A stretch of DNA of 64,000 nt, taken from the NCBI GenBank assembly GCA_027531395.1, contig JAPZRO010000004.1, positions 682,001-746,000 on the forward strand, written 5' to 3'. The notes beneath the pieces are model-generated. The model was given only the letters and a program-made list of their open reading frames with translations. It made no database searches and had not been told where the DNA came from. The stretch comes from Porphyrobacter sp. (lineage in GTDB: Bacteria > Pseudomonadota > Alphaproteobacteria > Sphingomonadales > Sphingomonadaceae). The stretch's first letter is position 1. Each line of letters opens with the position of its first letter. Below, one piece after another: positions 19,691 through 29,138 of the stretch. The translations under genes were made by a program, and so were the position numbers.

Positions 19691-21298
19691 ATGGCCGGAA
19701 CCAGGCTCGGGGCAATGCAGGACTGGACCATGCGGGTGACCGCGGTGATCGATCACGCCGCGCGCGAGGCGCCGGAGCGCGAGATCGTCAGCCGCTGGGC
19801 CGATGGCAGCGAGACCCGCACCAACTGGGCCGGGATCCGCCGCGATGCGCTGAAGATGGCGCAGGCCTTGAAGGCGCTCGGCCTCAAGCCCGGCGACAAG
19901 GTCGCGAGCCTCGCGATGAACCATTCGCGCCACCTCGTCAGCTGGTATGGCGTGGCGGGCATGGGCGGGGTGCTGCACACGGTGAACCCGCGCCTGTTCG
20001 ACGACCAGCTCGAGTATATCGTCAACCACGCCGAGGACCGGGTGCTGTGCTACGATGCGGCGTTCCAGCCGATCGTCGACCGGATGAAGAGCCGCTGGCC
20101 GACGGTCGAGCACTACATCTGCTACGACAGCGGCGCGAATGCGCCCGCCTTCGAGGACTGGATCGGCGCGCAGGACGGCGATTTCGAATGGGTGACGGGT
20201 CCCGAAACCGACCCCTGCATGATCTGCTACACTTCCGGCACCACCGGCAATCCCAAGGGCGTGCAATACGAACACCGCTCGACCGTGCTCCACGCGCTCG
20301 CCGGGCTGCAGCCGGCGGCGTTCAATTTCTCCAGTTCCTCGGTGATGCTGCCCGTCGTGCCGATGTTCCACGCGGCGAGCTGGGGCCTGCCCTATGCGGG
20401 CGCGATGGCGGGGATCAAGTTCGTGTTCTCGGCGGTCAATGATCCGGCGGTGCTGCACGATCTGATGCTGCGCGAGGGCGTGACGGACAGCGCGGGTGTG
20501 CCGACCGTGTGGCTGGCGCATTTCCAGTATTGCGACGCCAACGGCCTCGACCTTCCGCCGCTCAAGGCCGCCACCATCGGCGGCTCGGCCGCGCCCAAGT
20601 TCATGATCGAGCGGCTGATGAAGAACGGCACCCGCGTCCAGCACGCCTGGGGCATGACCGAGACCAGCCCCATCGGCACGGTCGGCGGGCCGACCTGGGA
20701 CTGGGACCAGCTCACCCTCGAACAGAAGGTCGAGAAGACCGCGATGCAGGGCCGCCCGATCTTCGGCGTGCAGCTGCGCACCGTCGATCTCGACGACATG
20801 GCGACTGAACTGCCGCGTGACGGCAAGACCTCCGGCGCGCTCCAGATCCGCGGGCCGTGGGTGATCCGCCGCTACTTCAAGGCCGAGAAGGACGCGACCA
20901 ACAACGAGGGCTGGTTCGACACCGGCGATGTCGGCATCATCCATCCCGACGGCACGCTGCAGCTGACCGACCGCACCAAGGACGTGATCAAGTCGGGCGG
21001 CGAGTGGATCAGCTCGGTCGAGCTCGAAAACGCCGCCTGCGGCCATCCCGCGGTGGCCGAAGCCGCCTGCATCGGCATCTACCACCCCAAGTGGGACGAG
21101 CGCCCGGTGCTGTTCGTGGTCAAGAAGGCGGGCGCCGAGGTGACCGGCGATGACATCATCGAGCACCTCAAGCCGTTGATCGCCAAGTGGTGGCTGCCCG
21201 ATGCGGTCGAATTCGTCGACGACATCCCGCACACCGCGACCGGCAAGATCTCCAAGAAGGACCTGCGTGACCGTTTTGCGGACTACAAGCTTGCCTGA
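19691..21298 (+). CDS. Fatty-acid-CoA ligase (AlkK/FadD-like, medium- or long-chain)
   Basis: AMP-forming acyl-CoA synthetase of 535 residues that activates fatty acids for degradation or lipid use. The P-loop-like motif [10 protein letters not shown] is near 180-190. [11 protein letters not shown] (motif A5), WFDTGDVG and [15 protein letters not shown] (motif A8), and the C-terminal catalytic lysine in [12 protein letters not shown] are all present. The start [14 protein letters not shown] matches AlkK-type medium-chain ligases. The frame is open upstream, but GAGGAG just ahead of 19691 supports this ATG. It probably heads an operon with the following GNAT and DUF1330 genes. Confidence 0.9.
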   Translation: MAGTRLGAMQDWTMRVTAVIDHAAREAPEREIVSRWADGSETRTNWAGIRRDALKMAQALKALGLKPGDKVASLAMNHSRHLVSWYGVAGMGGVLHTVNPRLFDDQLEYIVNHAEDRVLCYDAAFQPIVDRMKSRWPTVEHYICYDSGANAPAFEDWIGAQDGDFEWVTGPETDPCMICYTSGTTGNPKGVQYEHRSTVLHALAGLQPAAFNFSSSSVMLPVVPMFHAASWGLPYAGAMAGIKFVFSAVNDPAVLHDLMLREGVTDSAGVPTVWLAHFQYCDANGLDLPPLKAATIGGSAAPKFMIERLMKNGTRVQHAWGMTETSPIGTVGGPTWDWDQLTLEQKVEKTAMQGRPIFGVQLRTVDLDDMATELPRDGKTSGALQIRGPWVIRRYFKAEKDATNNEGWFDTGDVGIIHPDGTLQLTDRTKDVIKSGGEWISSVELENAACGHPAVAEAACIGIYHPKWDERPVLFVVKKAGAEVTGDDIIEHLKPLIAKWWLPDAVEFVDDIPHTATGKISKKDLRDRFADYKLA

Positions 21299-21299
21299 T

Positions 21300-21800
21300 G
21301 TGGGCGTCCGGCCTGCGCGTGTCTCCGACGCGCAGGCTATCGCCGCGATCTACGCCCATCACGTTGCGCACGGCACCGCCACCTTCGATACCGAAGCGCC
21401 CGATGCAGCGGCGTGGGAGGAGAAGATCGCGCATATCACCGCGCGCGGCTGGCCGTTCCTCGTCGCCGAGCGCGAGGGGCAGGTGGCCGGCTATTGCTAC
21501 GCCACCCAGTTCCGCGAGCGCGCCGCCTATGCCCGCACCTGCGAGGACAGCATCTATATCCGCCCCGGGCTGGAGGGCACCGGCATCGGCACCCGGCTGC
21601 TCACCGCGCTGATCGCGGCGGCGCGGGCCTGCGGGTTCGAACAGATGATCGCGGTGCTGGGCGGGGCCGGGCCGGTCTCGGCCGCGCTCCACGCCAAATG
21701 CGGCTTTGCCGAGGCCGGGCGGCTGCGCAATGTCGGCTTCAAGTTCGGGCGCAGGCTCGATACGCTCTATATGCAACGCGATCTGACTGGAGAGGACTGA
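21300..21800 (+). CDS. GNAT N-acetyltransferase, Pat/MnaT-like
   Basis: A 166-residue acetyltransferase resembling the phosphinothricin/methionine-sulfoximine acetyltransferase branch: GVRPARVSDAQAIAAIYAHHV at the start, Y-A-R-T-C-E-D-S-I-Y-I in the centre, and G-T-G-I-G-T-R-L as acetyl-CoA-binding motif A. Such enzymes acetylate toxic amino-acid analogues, though natural substrates vary. The start is uncertain: GTG at 21300 (reading MGVRPAR) lies two bases past the ligase stop, while TTG 21291 or GTG 21267 would overlap the ligase gene. None has a clear Shine-Dalgarno, so coupled translation is likely. Confidence 0.82.
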   Translation: MGVRPARVSDAQAIAAIYAHHVAHGTATFDTEAPDAAAWEEKIAHITARGWPFLVAEREGQVAGYCYATQFRERAAYARTCEDSIYIRPGLEGTGIGTRLLTALIAAARACGFEQMIAVLGGAGPVSAALHAKCGFAEAGRLRNVGFKFGRRLDTLYMQRDLTGED

Positions 21801-21805
21801 GGCCC

Positions 21806-22243
21806 ATGACCTGCGAAACCTATATCGATCCCTCGCCCGCCAACTTCCAGGCCTTCAAGGACCTGCCGCGCGACACGCCGATCAACATGCTGAACCTGCT
21901 GCTCTACCGCGATGTGGCCGAATATCCCGAGGGCCACGAGCACGCCGGCAAGGGCTGGAGCGGGCGGCGGGCCTATGAGGAATACGGGGTGACGAGCGGC
22001 CCGATCTTCCGACGGCTCGGCGGGCAGATCATCTGGCGCGGGCGCTTCGAGACCGTGGTGACCGGCCCCGAGGGCGAGCGCTGGCACGATGCCTTCATCG
22101 CGCAATACCCCAACGCGGGCGCCTTCTTCGCGATGATCAAGGACCCGGATTACCAGCTCGCCGTGGTCAATCGCACCGCCGCGCTGGTCGACAGCCGGCT
22201 GGTGCGCTTTGCCCCGGGCGAGGTAGGGGAGGGGTTCGGCTAG
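21806..22243 (+). CDS. DUF1330-like protein
   Basis: A 145-residue soluble protein whose pattern fits the DUF1330 ferredoxin-like fold: PINMLNLLLYRD near the start, then A-Y-E-E-Y-G, G-x-I-I-W-R-G-R-F, and FIAQYPNAGAFFAMIKDPDYQ. Its function is not known; structures of relatives resemble small stress-responsive dimeric alpha+beta barrels. It follows the acetyltransferase by five bases and is co-directional with the acyl-CoA ligase. It converges on the radical SAM gene, leaving one base between stops. Confidence 0.7.
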   Translation: MTCETYIDPSPANFQAFKDLPRDTPINMLNLLLYRDVAEYPEGHEHAGKGWSGRRAYEEYGVTSGPIFRRLGGQIIWRGRFETVVTGPEGERWHDAFIAQYPNAGAFFAMIKDPDYQLAVVNRTAALVDSRLVRFAPGEVGEGFG

Positions 22244-22244
22244 G

Positions 22245-23330
22245 CTAAAGCAGCCTGAGCTGCCCGCCCACTTCGGGTGCCCGGAACCGCGAGCAATCGA
22301 GCTCGAAGCGCGCTTTCCCGATCCCGGCTTTCTTGCATGCCAGATTGAAGCGTGACCGGATCAGATCTGCCCAGACGCCTTGCGGGTTCATGCGGCTGTG
22401 GAAGTTCGGATCATTGTCACGCCCGCCGCGCATTTCGCGCACGATGCTCATCACCTTTCCTGCGCGCTCGGGGTAGTGGACGGCGAGCCATTCGCGGAAC
22501 AGTGGTGCGACCTCGTGAGGCAGGCGCAAGGGAATCCACCCGACGCTGCGCACCCCCAGCTCTGCCACGCGGGCGATGGTGCCTTCGATGAATTCGTCGG
22601 TGATCGCCGGGATGATCGGCGAGAGCGAGCAATGCACCGGCACGCCGCGTTCCACCAGCTTGCCCAGCGCCGCGAGCCGCTTGGCCGGCGCAGCGCAGCG
22701 CGGTTCGAGCTTGCCCGAGAGCACCGGATCGAGGCTCGTCACCGAGATCGAGACCGCGACCAGTTTCTCCCGCGCCATCTCCTCCAGCAGGTCGGCGTCC
22801 ATCAGCACCCGGTCGGACTTGGTGGTGATGGTGACGGGGTGGCGGGCCTCCAGACAGACTTCGAGCAGCTGGCGGGTGATCCGGTAGGTGCGCTCGATCG
22901 GCTGGTAGGGATCGGTGTTGGTGCCAAGCGCGATGGGCCGCGGCTGGTAGCCCTTCTTCGCCAGCGTCTTGCGCAGCAGCTGTGCCGCCTCGGGCTTGGC
23001 GAAAAGCTTCGTCTCGAAATCGAGGCCCGGCGAGAGATCGTGATAGGCGTGGGTCGGCCGCGCAAAGCAGTAGACGCAGCCATGCTCGCAGCCGCGATAG
23101 GCATTCACCGAGCGGTCAAACGGCACATCGGGCGACTGGTTGAAGGTCAGGATCGACTTGGGCCGCTCCTGCGTCACCGTGGTGCGCAGCTTGACCGGCG
23201 GGCCCCCATGTTCTTTGGCGAGCGATTCCACATAGTCGCGCCAGTCCCCGTCGACCTCGCGCGAGGGCAGGTCGAAACGGGTCGATGTCGCCCCCGACTG
23301 GGCGCCGCGTCCGTGGATTCGCTCCGGCAT
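22245..23330 (-). CDS. Radical SAM protein, PA0069/Rv2578c family
   Basis: A 361-residue radical SAM enzyme. The cluster motif C-x3-C-x2-C is at residues 81, 85 and 88 (RGCEHGCVYCFARPTHAY), which is exactly the PA0069 family form. T-N-T-D-P-Y-Q-P-I-E and the segment VSISVTSLDPVLSGKLEPR are also typical; the latter resembles spore photoproduct lyase-like radical SAM proteins. The reaction is not known for the family. There is no signal peptide and no partner gene at hand. The start is the first ATG of the frame, giving MPERIHGRGA, as in relatives. Confidence 0.85.
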   Translation of the reverse strand: MPERIHGRGAQSGATSTRFDLPSREVDGDWRDYVESLAKEHGGPPVKLRTTVTQERPKSILTFNQSPDVPFDRSVNAYRGCEHGCVYCFARPTHAYHDLSPGLDFETKLFAKPEAAQLLRKTLAKKGYQPRPIALGTNTDPYQPIERTYRITRQLLEVCLEARHPVTITTKSDRVLMDADLLEEMAREKLVAVSISVTSLDPVLSGKLEPRCAAPAKRLAALGKLVERGVPVHCSLSPIIPAITDEFIEGTIARVAELGVRSVGWIPLRLPHEVAPLFREWLAVHYPERAGKVMSIVREMRGGRDNDPNFHSRMNPQGVWADLIRSRFNLACKKAGIGKARFELDCSRFRAPEVGGQLRLL

Positions 23331-23391
23331 AATCGGAACATATAAAGAACGAAACGCGCCATGTCACCCGGGCGCGGCGTGTCTGCGGCCG

Positions 23392-23892
23392 CTATTCGCC
23401 CTGTTCGGGGTAAAGATAGCCGAAGAAGTCGACCACCGAGGCGAACCACAGGCCGATCTGGCTGGAATAGTTCTCGCGGGTGATCCCGCCATCTGCGATG
23501 ATGTACATCCGAACCGCGATCACGCCGTCGGGATCGACATAGGCGCGGCCGAAATTCTCGTTGTAGTTGTACTTGTTGACCGCCTCCATCACCTGTTCGG
23601 GGGTGGTGCCGGTGTCGGCCTCGAAGGTGGCGAGCATAGAGGAACCGAGGCACCGCGTCTTGGTCTTCTCGTCCTCGCAGGCGAGCAGCAGGGCATCGGC
23701 CGTCACGCCGCCCTCGAAGGTGAAGTCGATCCGCTCGGAACCGGCGGTGGAGGTGATGGTCGCCCCGGCCTCGGTCAGCGCGCGTTCGAAATCGGCGCGG
23801 GTGAAGTGCGACAGTGTCTGCGCGCTTTGGGCCTGGGCCGCCGTGCTTCCCAGAGCCAGTGCGGCCGCTGCCGCGAGTATCGTCCAACGCAT
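23392..23892 (-). CDS. Secreted YbjN-domain protein
   Basis: A 166-residue exported protein: signal peptide MRWTILAAAAALALGSTAAQA, cleavage near residue 21, then a YbjN-type domain (DFERALTEAGATI, FTFEGG, NKYNYNENFGRAYVDPDGVIAVRMYI). The N-K-Y-N...F-x-R-A-Y-V-D-x-D-G pattern is the most conserved part of the family. YbjN proteins in enterobacteria influence motility and stress responses by an unknown mechanism, and secreted versions are common in Sphingomonadales. GGGAGA stands ahead of the ATG. It appears to be transcribed alone. Confidence 0.78.
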   Translation of the reverse strand: MRWTILAAAAALALGSTAAQAQSAQTLSHFTRADFERALTEAGATITSTAGSERIDFTFEGGVTADALLLACEDEKTKTRCLGSSMLATFEADTGTTPEQVMEAVNKYNYNENFGRAYVDPDGVIAVRMYIIADGGITRENYSSQIGLWFASVVDFFGYLYPEQGE

Positions 23893-23963
23893 TTGTGGTC
23901 TCCCCATCCAAGGGAGCCTTGCTAGCACAAATCCGGCGACGGGCCAGCGCGCTTGTGCCGCCC

Positions 23964-24494
23964 TCAGACTTCCTTGAGGCGCGGCATCAGCTCGACGAAG
24001 TTGCAGGGCCGGTTGCGGCTGTCGAGCTGTTCGGCGAGGATGCCGTCCCACCCGTCCTTCACCGCGCCGTTGGAGCCGGGGAGGGCGAAGATATAGGTCC
24101 CGCGCGCCACCACCGCGAGCGCGCGCGACTGCACCGTGCTGGTGCCGATGGTCTTGAAGCTGAGCCAGCGGAACAGCTCGCCGAAGCCGGGGATCTCGCG
24201 CGCGCCGTCAATCATCGCCAGCGCCTCGGGGGTGACGTCGCGCCCCGTCAGGCCGGTGCCGCCGGTGCTCACCACCGCGTCGATCGCCGGATCGTCGATC
24301 CATGCGTCGAACTGCGCGGCGAGCGCCTTCGCGTCGTCCTTCACGATCATGCGCGCGGCGAGATTGTGGCCTGCGTCCGTCACCCGCTGAGCGAGAATAT
24401 CGCCCGAAGTGTCGGTCTCGGGGGTGCGGGTGTCCGACACGGTCAGCACCGCGATGTTGATCGGCTTGAAGGTGCGGGTTGTGTCGATCGCCAT
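23964..24494 (-). CDS. moaB: Molybdopterin adenylyltransferase MoaB
   Basis: A 176-residue MoaB/Mog-fold protein that adenylylates molybdopterin in molybdenum cofactor synthesis. Visible features are IAVLTVSDTRTPETDTSGD at the start, the substrate-binding loop STGGTGLTGRDVTPEA (about 90-105), and the end region FALPGSNGAVKDGWDGIL. The length agrees with MoaB. The start overlaps the stop of the lytic transglycosylase gene by one base (TAATG), so it is the last gene of that minus-strand run. No other moa gene lies in the window. Confidence 0.92.
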   Translation of the reverse strand: MAIDTTRTFKPINIAVLTVSDTRTPETDTSGDILAQRVTDAGHNLAARMIVKDDAKALAAQFDAWIDDPAIDAVVSTGGTGLTGRDVTPEALAMIDGAREIPGFGELFRWLSFKTIGTSTVQSRALAVVARGTYIFALPGSNGAVKDGWDGILAEQLDSRNRPCNFVELMPRLKEV

Positions 24495-26269
24495 TACGGG
24501 TCCAGTCGGGCAGAGCGCAGCGATTGCGGGCGCGGAAACTCGGGCCAGAGCCCCTGCGCCAGCGCGCGGCGGCTGGGCGAGGGCACGCCCGCAGCGCGTT
24601 CATACATCCAGTAATTGCGCATCACGATCGCGACATAGCCGCGGGTTTCCCAATAGGGGATCGATTCCATCCACAGCAGCGGATCGTTCTGGTCGTTGAT
24701 CTCGACATTCCAGCGTCCGACCGGGGTGAGGCCGGCGTTGTAGGCCGCCATGATCTTGGGCAACGCGCCGCCGGTCGCCGGGGAATCGCGCAGCATTTCG
24801 AGGTGGCGCTGGCCATAGGCGAGGTTGACCTGCGGATCGTTGAGGTCCTCGTAGGACGCGCCGAGGCTGAGGCGGCCGGCATGGTCGCGCGCGGTGCCCG
24901 GCATGATCTGCATCAGGCCGCGGGCATTGGCGGGGCTCACAGCATTGGCGCGGAAGTTCGATTCCTGCAGCGCGTGGGCAAAGGCAAGGCTGGGATCGAC
25001 CTGCCACCCGCCGACCGGCTGCCAATAGGCGACCGGAAAACGCAGGGCGGGATCGCTGCGGGTGCCATAGGGCGCGTTGCTGGCCATGAACAGCTGGGTC
25101 GAAGGCAGGCCCATCTCGCGCGCCAGCCGGGCGAGGGCCTCGTACTGGCTCGCCGGGCCGATCTGCGCCTCGTGCCGCAGCACCTCGTCGGCAAGACCCG
25201 CGCGGCCGATTTCGGCGAGCGCAATCGCCACCCGGACATTGCTGCGGCGCGCGAGCTGATCCCAGTCGCTGCGGCCGAAGCGGGCCGGCGGAGCATGTGC
25301 AGGCAGTTCGATCCCGAGCTGGTCGGCCGCGAGCATCCCGTAGAGCGTCTCGTGCATCTGCGCGGCGGCGGACAGGTGCTGCTGCGCGGCTCCCGGCTCG
25401 CGGCAGCGCACCAGCGAACGGTGCGCCCAGTAATGGCCGGCTGCCGCCAGTTCGGGGTTGGAGGCGCGCGCCGCAGTGCGGGCAAAGGCCTCGCCCGCCA
25501 GCGAGCAATGACCGAGCCGCCAGGCGGCCAGCCCCTCGACCCACGCGCCCTCGGCGACCCACTCGCCGCTGCCCTCGGCCACGGTGCGCGCCAGTTCGAG
25601 CGCGGTGGTGTCGTTGTTCTCGATATAGTAGCTCCAGGCGACCCGCTGGCGCCATTCGGCGCGGGCATCGCTCGAAAGCTGCCAGTCGGCCTCGGCGAGA
25701 AGGCGCTGGGCCTCGGCCGGATTGTCACCCTTGATCGCCTCGAGGATTGCGCTGGCGGTGGCGGGCGGCATGGTCCCGTCATTGACGGTGCGCGGCAGGA
25801 TGCGCTTGGGCGCGGAAGGCTGGCGCGCAAAGCCCTGCGCGCCGGGCAGCGGCGGCAGATATTCGACCCCACGCTTGGCCCCCATGCGGGCGATCTGTTC
25901 GGCCTGCGGCAGTTCGACCCCGGCATTGAACCACGCGGCGATCTGCTCGGCGGAAACCTTGGGGCTGTTGGCGTGGGTGTAATATTCGGCGCGCGCAATC
26001 TGGGTCAGCACGCCATCGGGCCGCGCGGCAAGCAGGCTTTCGACCTCGCCCCATTGCTCGGCATCGATCATCGCGAAGAGCTGGCGATAGAAGGTCCGCT
26101 CTTCTGCCGAGAGCACTTTGCCCAGGGCGCTGTCCTGCTGCCCGGCATCATCCCAGCGCGCCACGAGGTCGCCTGACTGCGCGCCCGCCGCCGCCGGCAC
26201 AGCCGCCGCCGCCAGCGCGATCACCGCGATTGCCGGACGAAGCCCGCGCTTCAGGTTGAGGCCGACCAT
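24494..26269 (-). CDS. Soluble lytic murein transglycosylase (Slt70-like)
   Basis: Periplasmic muramidase-like enzyme that cleaves peptidoglycan with formation of 1,6-anhydromuramic ends. 591 residues from this start. A signal peptide (PAIAVIALAAAAVPAAAGA) is followed by a long alpha-superhelical domain (about 35-410) and a C-terminal Goose-lysozyme-like domain. The catalytic Glu is about residue 436 (AHALQESNFRANA), followed by ARGLMQIMPGTA and IMAAYNAG, the ES/GLMQ/AYNAG motifs of family 1 LTs. The ATG at 26269 has GGAG at good spacing. The ATG at 26278 is possible but sits directly on that site. The 5' end overlaps the UDG-like gene. Confidence 0.9.
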   Translation of the reverse strand: MVGLNLKRGLRPAIAVIALAAAAVPAAAGAQSGDLVARWDDAGQQDSALGKVLSAEERTFYRQLFAMIDAEQWGEVESLLAARPDGVLTQIARAEYYTHANSPKVSAEQIAAWFNAGVELPQAEQIARMGAKRGVEYLPPLPGAQGFARQPSAPKRILPRTVNDGTMPPATASAILEAIKGDNPAEAQRLLAEADWQLSSDARAEWRQRVAWSYYIENNDTTALELARTVAEGSGEWVAEGAWVEGLAAWRLGHCSLAGEAFARTAARASNPELAAAGHYWAHRSLVRCREPGAAQQHLSAAAQMHETLYGMLAADQLGIELPAHAPPARFGRSDWDQLARRSNVRVAIALAEIGRAGLADEVLRHEAQIGPASQYEALARLAREMGLPSTQLFMASNAPYGTRSDPALRFPVAYWQPVGGWQVDPSLAFAHALQESNFRANAVSPANARGLMQIMPGTARDHAGRLSLGASYEDLNDPQVNLAYGQRHLEMLRDSPATGGALPKIMAAYNAGLTPVGRWNVEINDQNDPLLWMESIPYWETRGYVAIVMRNYWMYERAAGVPSPSRRALAQGLWPEFPRPQSLRSARLDP

Positions 26270-27057
26270 TCCATCCATCTCCGCCAGAACCGCGCCTTGA
26301 GCGCGGGCGAGTGCAACATTGCTTCGAGCGTTTCGCTCGCCATAACCGGAACCTTGCGGTCCGCATGGTTGATTTCCCGTAAACCATCCGCGCCGCCCGC
26401 GCCCAGCATCGCCGCCAGCGCTGTCCCCAGCACCAGCACCTTCTGCGGCGCGGCGAGTGCGATGTGATGCGCGGTCACCGCCGCCATCCCGCCCGCGGCC
26501 AGAGCCGGCAGATCGGCCATCGGCGTGTGGCAGGGCAGGGCAGCGGCGAGATAGACCGCGCGCTCCTCCAGCCCCATCGCGGCGAGGATATTGGTCAGCA
26601 ACCGCCCCTGCGGCCCGCCAAGCAGGTGCTCGCGGTCGCCCTCTTCGGGCTGCGGCACCAGCACCAGCAAGGCCGCGCCCACGTCCCCGCGCGGCGCAAT
26701 CCGGGGATAGGCCTGCGCAGCCGCGATGCCGGGCGCGCTCATCCACCAGTCGCGGAAGGCGGCGAGATCGGCCGGGGGCGATTCGCCCAGCAGGTTCGTG
26801 CGCGGGGCGGCAGGGGCTGCGGCGGGCGGCGCGGTGCGTTCCCGCAGATTTGCGGTTGCGGGGGCTGCGGAGGTTCCCGCCGCCGGTGTACGCCGGACAG
26901 CGGCGGGCCGGGCGCTCTCGGCCCCGACGGGCGCAAGCGGCGCCTCGGCCAACCACGCCGTAGCGTCATCGTGGAAATCGTGGGTAACCCCCGCCGCCTG
27001 CCAGAAGGCAAGCGCCGCCTCGAGTTCGCGGGCAAGGGAGGTTTCGGGACGGGTCAT
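26251..27057 (-). CDS. Uracil-DNA-glycosylase-superfamily-like protein, divergent
   Basis: A 268-residue protein. An N-terminal Ala/Pro-rich, probably disordered part (about 40-105) is followed by a domain of about 160 residues whose pattern recalls family 4/5 uracil-DNA glycosylases: an LVPQPEE stretch where GEAPG is expected, G-G-P-Q-G-R-L-L-T-N-I-L-A-A-M-G-L, Y-L-A-A-A-L-P-C, and VLVLGTALAAML. The four Cys ligands of the family 4 iron-sulfur cluster are not evident and the catalytic motifs are degenerate. Glycosylase activity is therefore doubtful. Similar proteins seem common in sphingomonads. It is first in the slt-moaB run and overlaps the slt start by 19 bases. Confidence 0.6.
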   Translation of the reverse strand: MTRPETSLARELEAALAFWQAAGVTHDFHDDATAWLAEAPLAPVGAESARPAAVRRTPAAGTSAAPATANLRERTAPPAAAPAAPRTNLLGESPPADLAAFRDWWMSAPGIAAAQAYPRIAPRGDVGAALLVLVPQPEEGDREHLLGGPQGRLLTNILAAMGLEERAVYLAAALPCHTPMADLPALAAGGMAAVTAHHIALAAPQKVLVLGTALAAMLGAGGADGLREINHADRKVPVMASETLEAMLHSPALKARFWRRWMEWSAST

Positions 27058-27180
27058 CTGGGCGGGTGCTATCCAATGCGGGTCTTGACTGTCAGAGCCC
27101 CGCTTAGCAAGTGAACCGGCATATCAATTCGCCGGAATGTGCGCAGCGCGCGCCCAAAGCATCAAGGATCAGGAAAGCCC

Positions 27181-28830
27181 ATGAGCGAACGTGAATCTAT
27201 GCCCTGCGATGTCGTGATTGTCGGCGGCGGGGTGGCGGGCCTTGCTGCGGCGATCCGGCTCAAGCAGATCAATGCCGAACTCGAAGTGATCGTGCTCGAG
27301 AAGGGCTCGGAAATCGGCGCGCACATCCTTTCGGGCGCGGTGGTCGACCCGAAGTCGCTGGACGAGCTGCTGCCCGAATGGCGCACCATGGGCTGCCCGA
27401 TGGCCGAGACCCCGGTGACCGACAACTGGCACTGGGTGCTCTCCAAGACCGGCAAGACCTCCTTCCCCCACGCGATCATGCCGCCGCTGATGAGCAACCA
27501 CGGCTGCTACACGGGCAGCCTCGGCAACCTCGCGCGCTGGCTGGCCGAGCAGGCCGAGGGCCTCGGCGTGATGGTGTTCCCTGGCTTCCCCGCTGCCGAA
27601 GTGATGTTCGACCAGAGCGGCGCGGTCGCGGGCGTGATCACGCAGGACATGGGCGTGGCGGCGGATGGCAGCCACAAGGGCGATTACCAGCCCGGCATGG
27701 AGATCCATGCAAAGTACACCCTGTTTGCCGAAGGCGCGCGCGGGCATCTGACCAAGCAGATGAAGGCCCGTTACGACCTTGAGGCCAACTGCCAGCCGCA
27801 GGTCTATGGCCTCGGCATCAAAGAGCTGTGGGACATCGATCCCAAGAAGCACAAGCCCGGCCGTGTGATCCACACGCAGGGCTGGCCGCTCACGGAAAGC
27901 GACAGCTGGGGCGGGGGCTTCCTCTACCATCAGGCGAACGGTCAGGTGGCGCTCGGCTTCGTGACCGCGCTCGACTACAAGAACCCCTGGGTTTCGCCCT
28001 ATCAGGAATTCCAGCGCTGGAAGCAGCATCCGGCGATCCGCGAATATCTCGAAGGCGGCAAGCGCGTCAGCTACGGCGCGCGCGCGATCAACGAGGGTGG
28101 CTGGCAGTCCGTCCCCAAGCTCGCCTTCCCCGGCGGGGCGCTGATCGGCTGCGCGGCGGGCTTCGTCAACGTGCCGCGCATCAAGGGCAGCCACACCGCA
28201 ATGAAGAGCGGGATGCTGGCGGCCGAGAGCATCGCGGCGGCGATTGCGGCAGGCAATGCCAACACCGAACTCGCCGATTACGATGCGGCGGTGCGTTCCA
28301 GCTGGATCGCCAAGGAATTGCAGCTGGTGCAAAACGCCCAGCCGGCGGTCGCCAAGTATGGCGGCGACATCGGCACCGCACTCGCGGGCATCGACATGTG
28401 GATGCGCACGCTCAAGATCGGCCTGCCCATCAGCATGAAGCACAAGCCCGACTACACCTACACCGGCCGCGCCGATCTCTACCCCAAGATCGACTACCCC
28501 AAGCCCGACGGCGTGATCAGCTTCGACCGCCTCACCAACGTCGCCTACAGCTACACCAACCACGCCGAGGACCAGCCAGTCCACCTGCAGGTGAGCGACC
28601 TCGGCCTTCAGGCGGATAGCGAGCTGGCGGTGTTCGGCGGTCCCTCGTCGCGCTACTGCCCGGCGGGGGTCTATGAATGGCTGACCGACGAGAAGACCGG
28701 CGAGCCCAAGTTCCAGATCAACTCGCAGAACTGCGTCCACTGCAAGACCTGCGACATCAAGGACCCCAACCAGAACATCAACTGGGTGACGCCGGAAGGC
28801 GGCGGTGGGCCGAACTATCCGAATATGTGA
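27181..28830 (+). CDS. Electron transfer flavoprotein-ubiquinone oxidoreductase
   Basis: Membrane-associated FAD and 4Fe-4S enzyme that passes electrons from ETF (fatty acid and amino acid oxidation) to ubiquinone. The protein has 549 residues. The FAD-binding dinucleotide fold VVIVGGGVAGLAAAIRLKQ starts at about residue 11, GAHILSGAVVDP follows, and the C-terminal ferredoxin-like part carries NCVHCKTCDIKDP with the Cys ligands of the cluster. The end region WVTPEGGGGPNYPNM is that of ETF-QO. It has an AGGAAAG site before the ATG. It fits functionally with the acyl-CoA ligase of the window, but no ETF genes are nearby. Confidence 0.94.
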   Translation: MSERESMPCDVVIVGGGVAGLAAAIRLKQINAELEVIVLEKGSEIGAHILSGAVVDPKSLDELLPEWRTMGCPMAETPVTDNWHWVLSKTGKTSFPHAIMPPLMSNHGCYTGSLGNLARWLAEQAEGLGVMVFPGFPAAEVMFDQSGAVAGVITQDMGVAADGSHKGDYQPGMEIHAKYTLFAEGARGHLTKQMKARYDLEANCQPQVYGLGIKELWDIDPKKHKPGRVIHTQGWPLTESDSWGGGFLYHQANGQVALGFVTALDYKNPWVSPYQEFQRWKQHPAIREYLEGGKRVSYGARAINEGGWQSVPKLAFPGGALIGCAAGFVNVPRIKGSHTAMKSGMLAAESIAAAIAAGNANTELADYDAAVRSSWIAKELQLVQNAQPAVAKYGGDIGTALAGIDMWMRTLKIGLPISMKHKPDYTYTGRADLYPKIDYPKPDGVISFDRLTNVAYSYTNHAEDQPVHLQVSDLGLQADSELAVFGGPSSRYCPAGVYEWLTDEKTGEPKFQINSQNCVHCKTCDIKDPNQNINWVTPEGGGGPNYPNM

Positions 28831-28859
28831 GTTAGTTGCTCCAATTTTTGAGGTGAACT

Positions 28860-29138
28860 GTGTCTTGGTTTAGCAAAAAAAATCAGGATCGTTCGTTCAA
28901 ATATTGCGGTATTATTGGCGCAACTGCAGGCCTACTTTGGGGTTTCTCGCTAGGTGGTTTAGGGGGAGCAATTCTTTTCCTCATTTTGGGGACGATTGCA
29001 GGGTGGATTGTTGGTGCTTTTGTTAGCATCATATTTGATAAGCGAGAGATGGAAGATATTGGGGCAGGCTGCCTTTTAATTGGGATCCCGATCCTCTTGA
29101 TGGTCATAATTGGATTGCTCTGGGGTGTAGGAAACTAG
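28860..29138 (+). CDS. Small Gly-rich membrane protein in an A+T-rich islet
   Basis: A 92-residue protein with a charged N-terminus (MSWFSKKNQDRSFKY) and three hydrophobic segments (about 16-33, 33-58, 69-90). It contains the glycine-zipper-like runs GATAGLLWGFSLGGLGG and GTIAGWIVGAF. The GTG start at 28860 has GAGGTG just upstream. Codon use is very different from every neighbour: A/T in the third position is common and the segment looks roughly 45% G+C against well over 60% around it. This points to recent acquisition. It resembles short channel-like, toxin-like or holin-like membrane proteins in general character, but I recognise no family. Confidence 0.65.
   Translation: MSWFSKKNQDRSFKYCGIIGATAGLLWGFSLGGLGGAILFLILGTIAGWIVGAFVSIIFDKREMEDIGAGCLLIGIPILLMVIIGLLWGVGN

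Noticed and set aside
27085-27113. TTGACT as a -35 element ahead of the ETF-QO gene
   Set aside because: The hexamer is good, but the sequence at 16-18 bases downstream (GCAAGT/CAAGTG) is not a -10 match.
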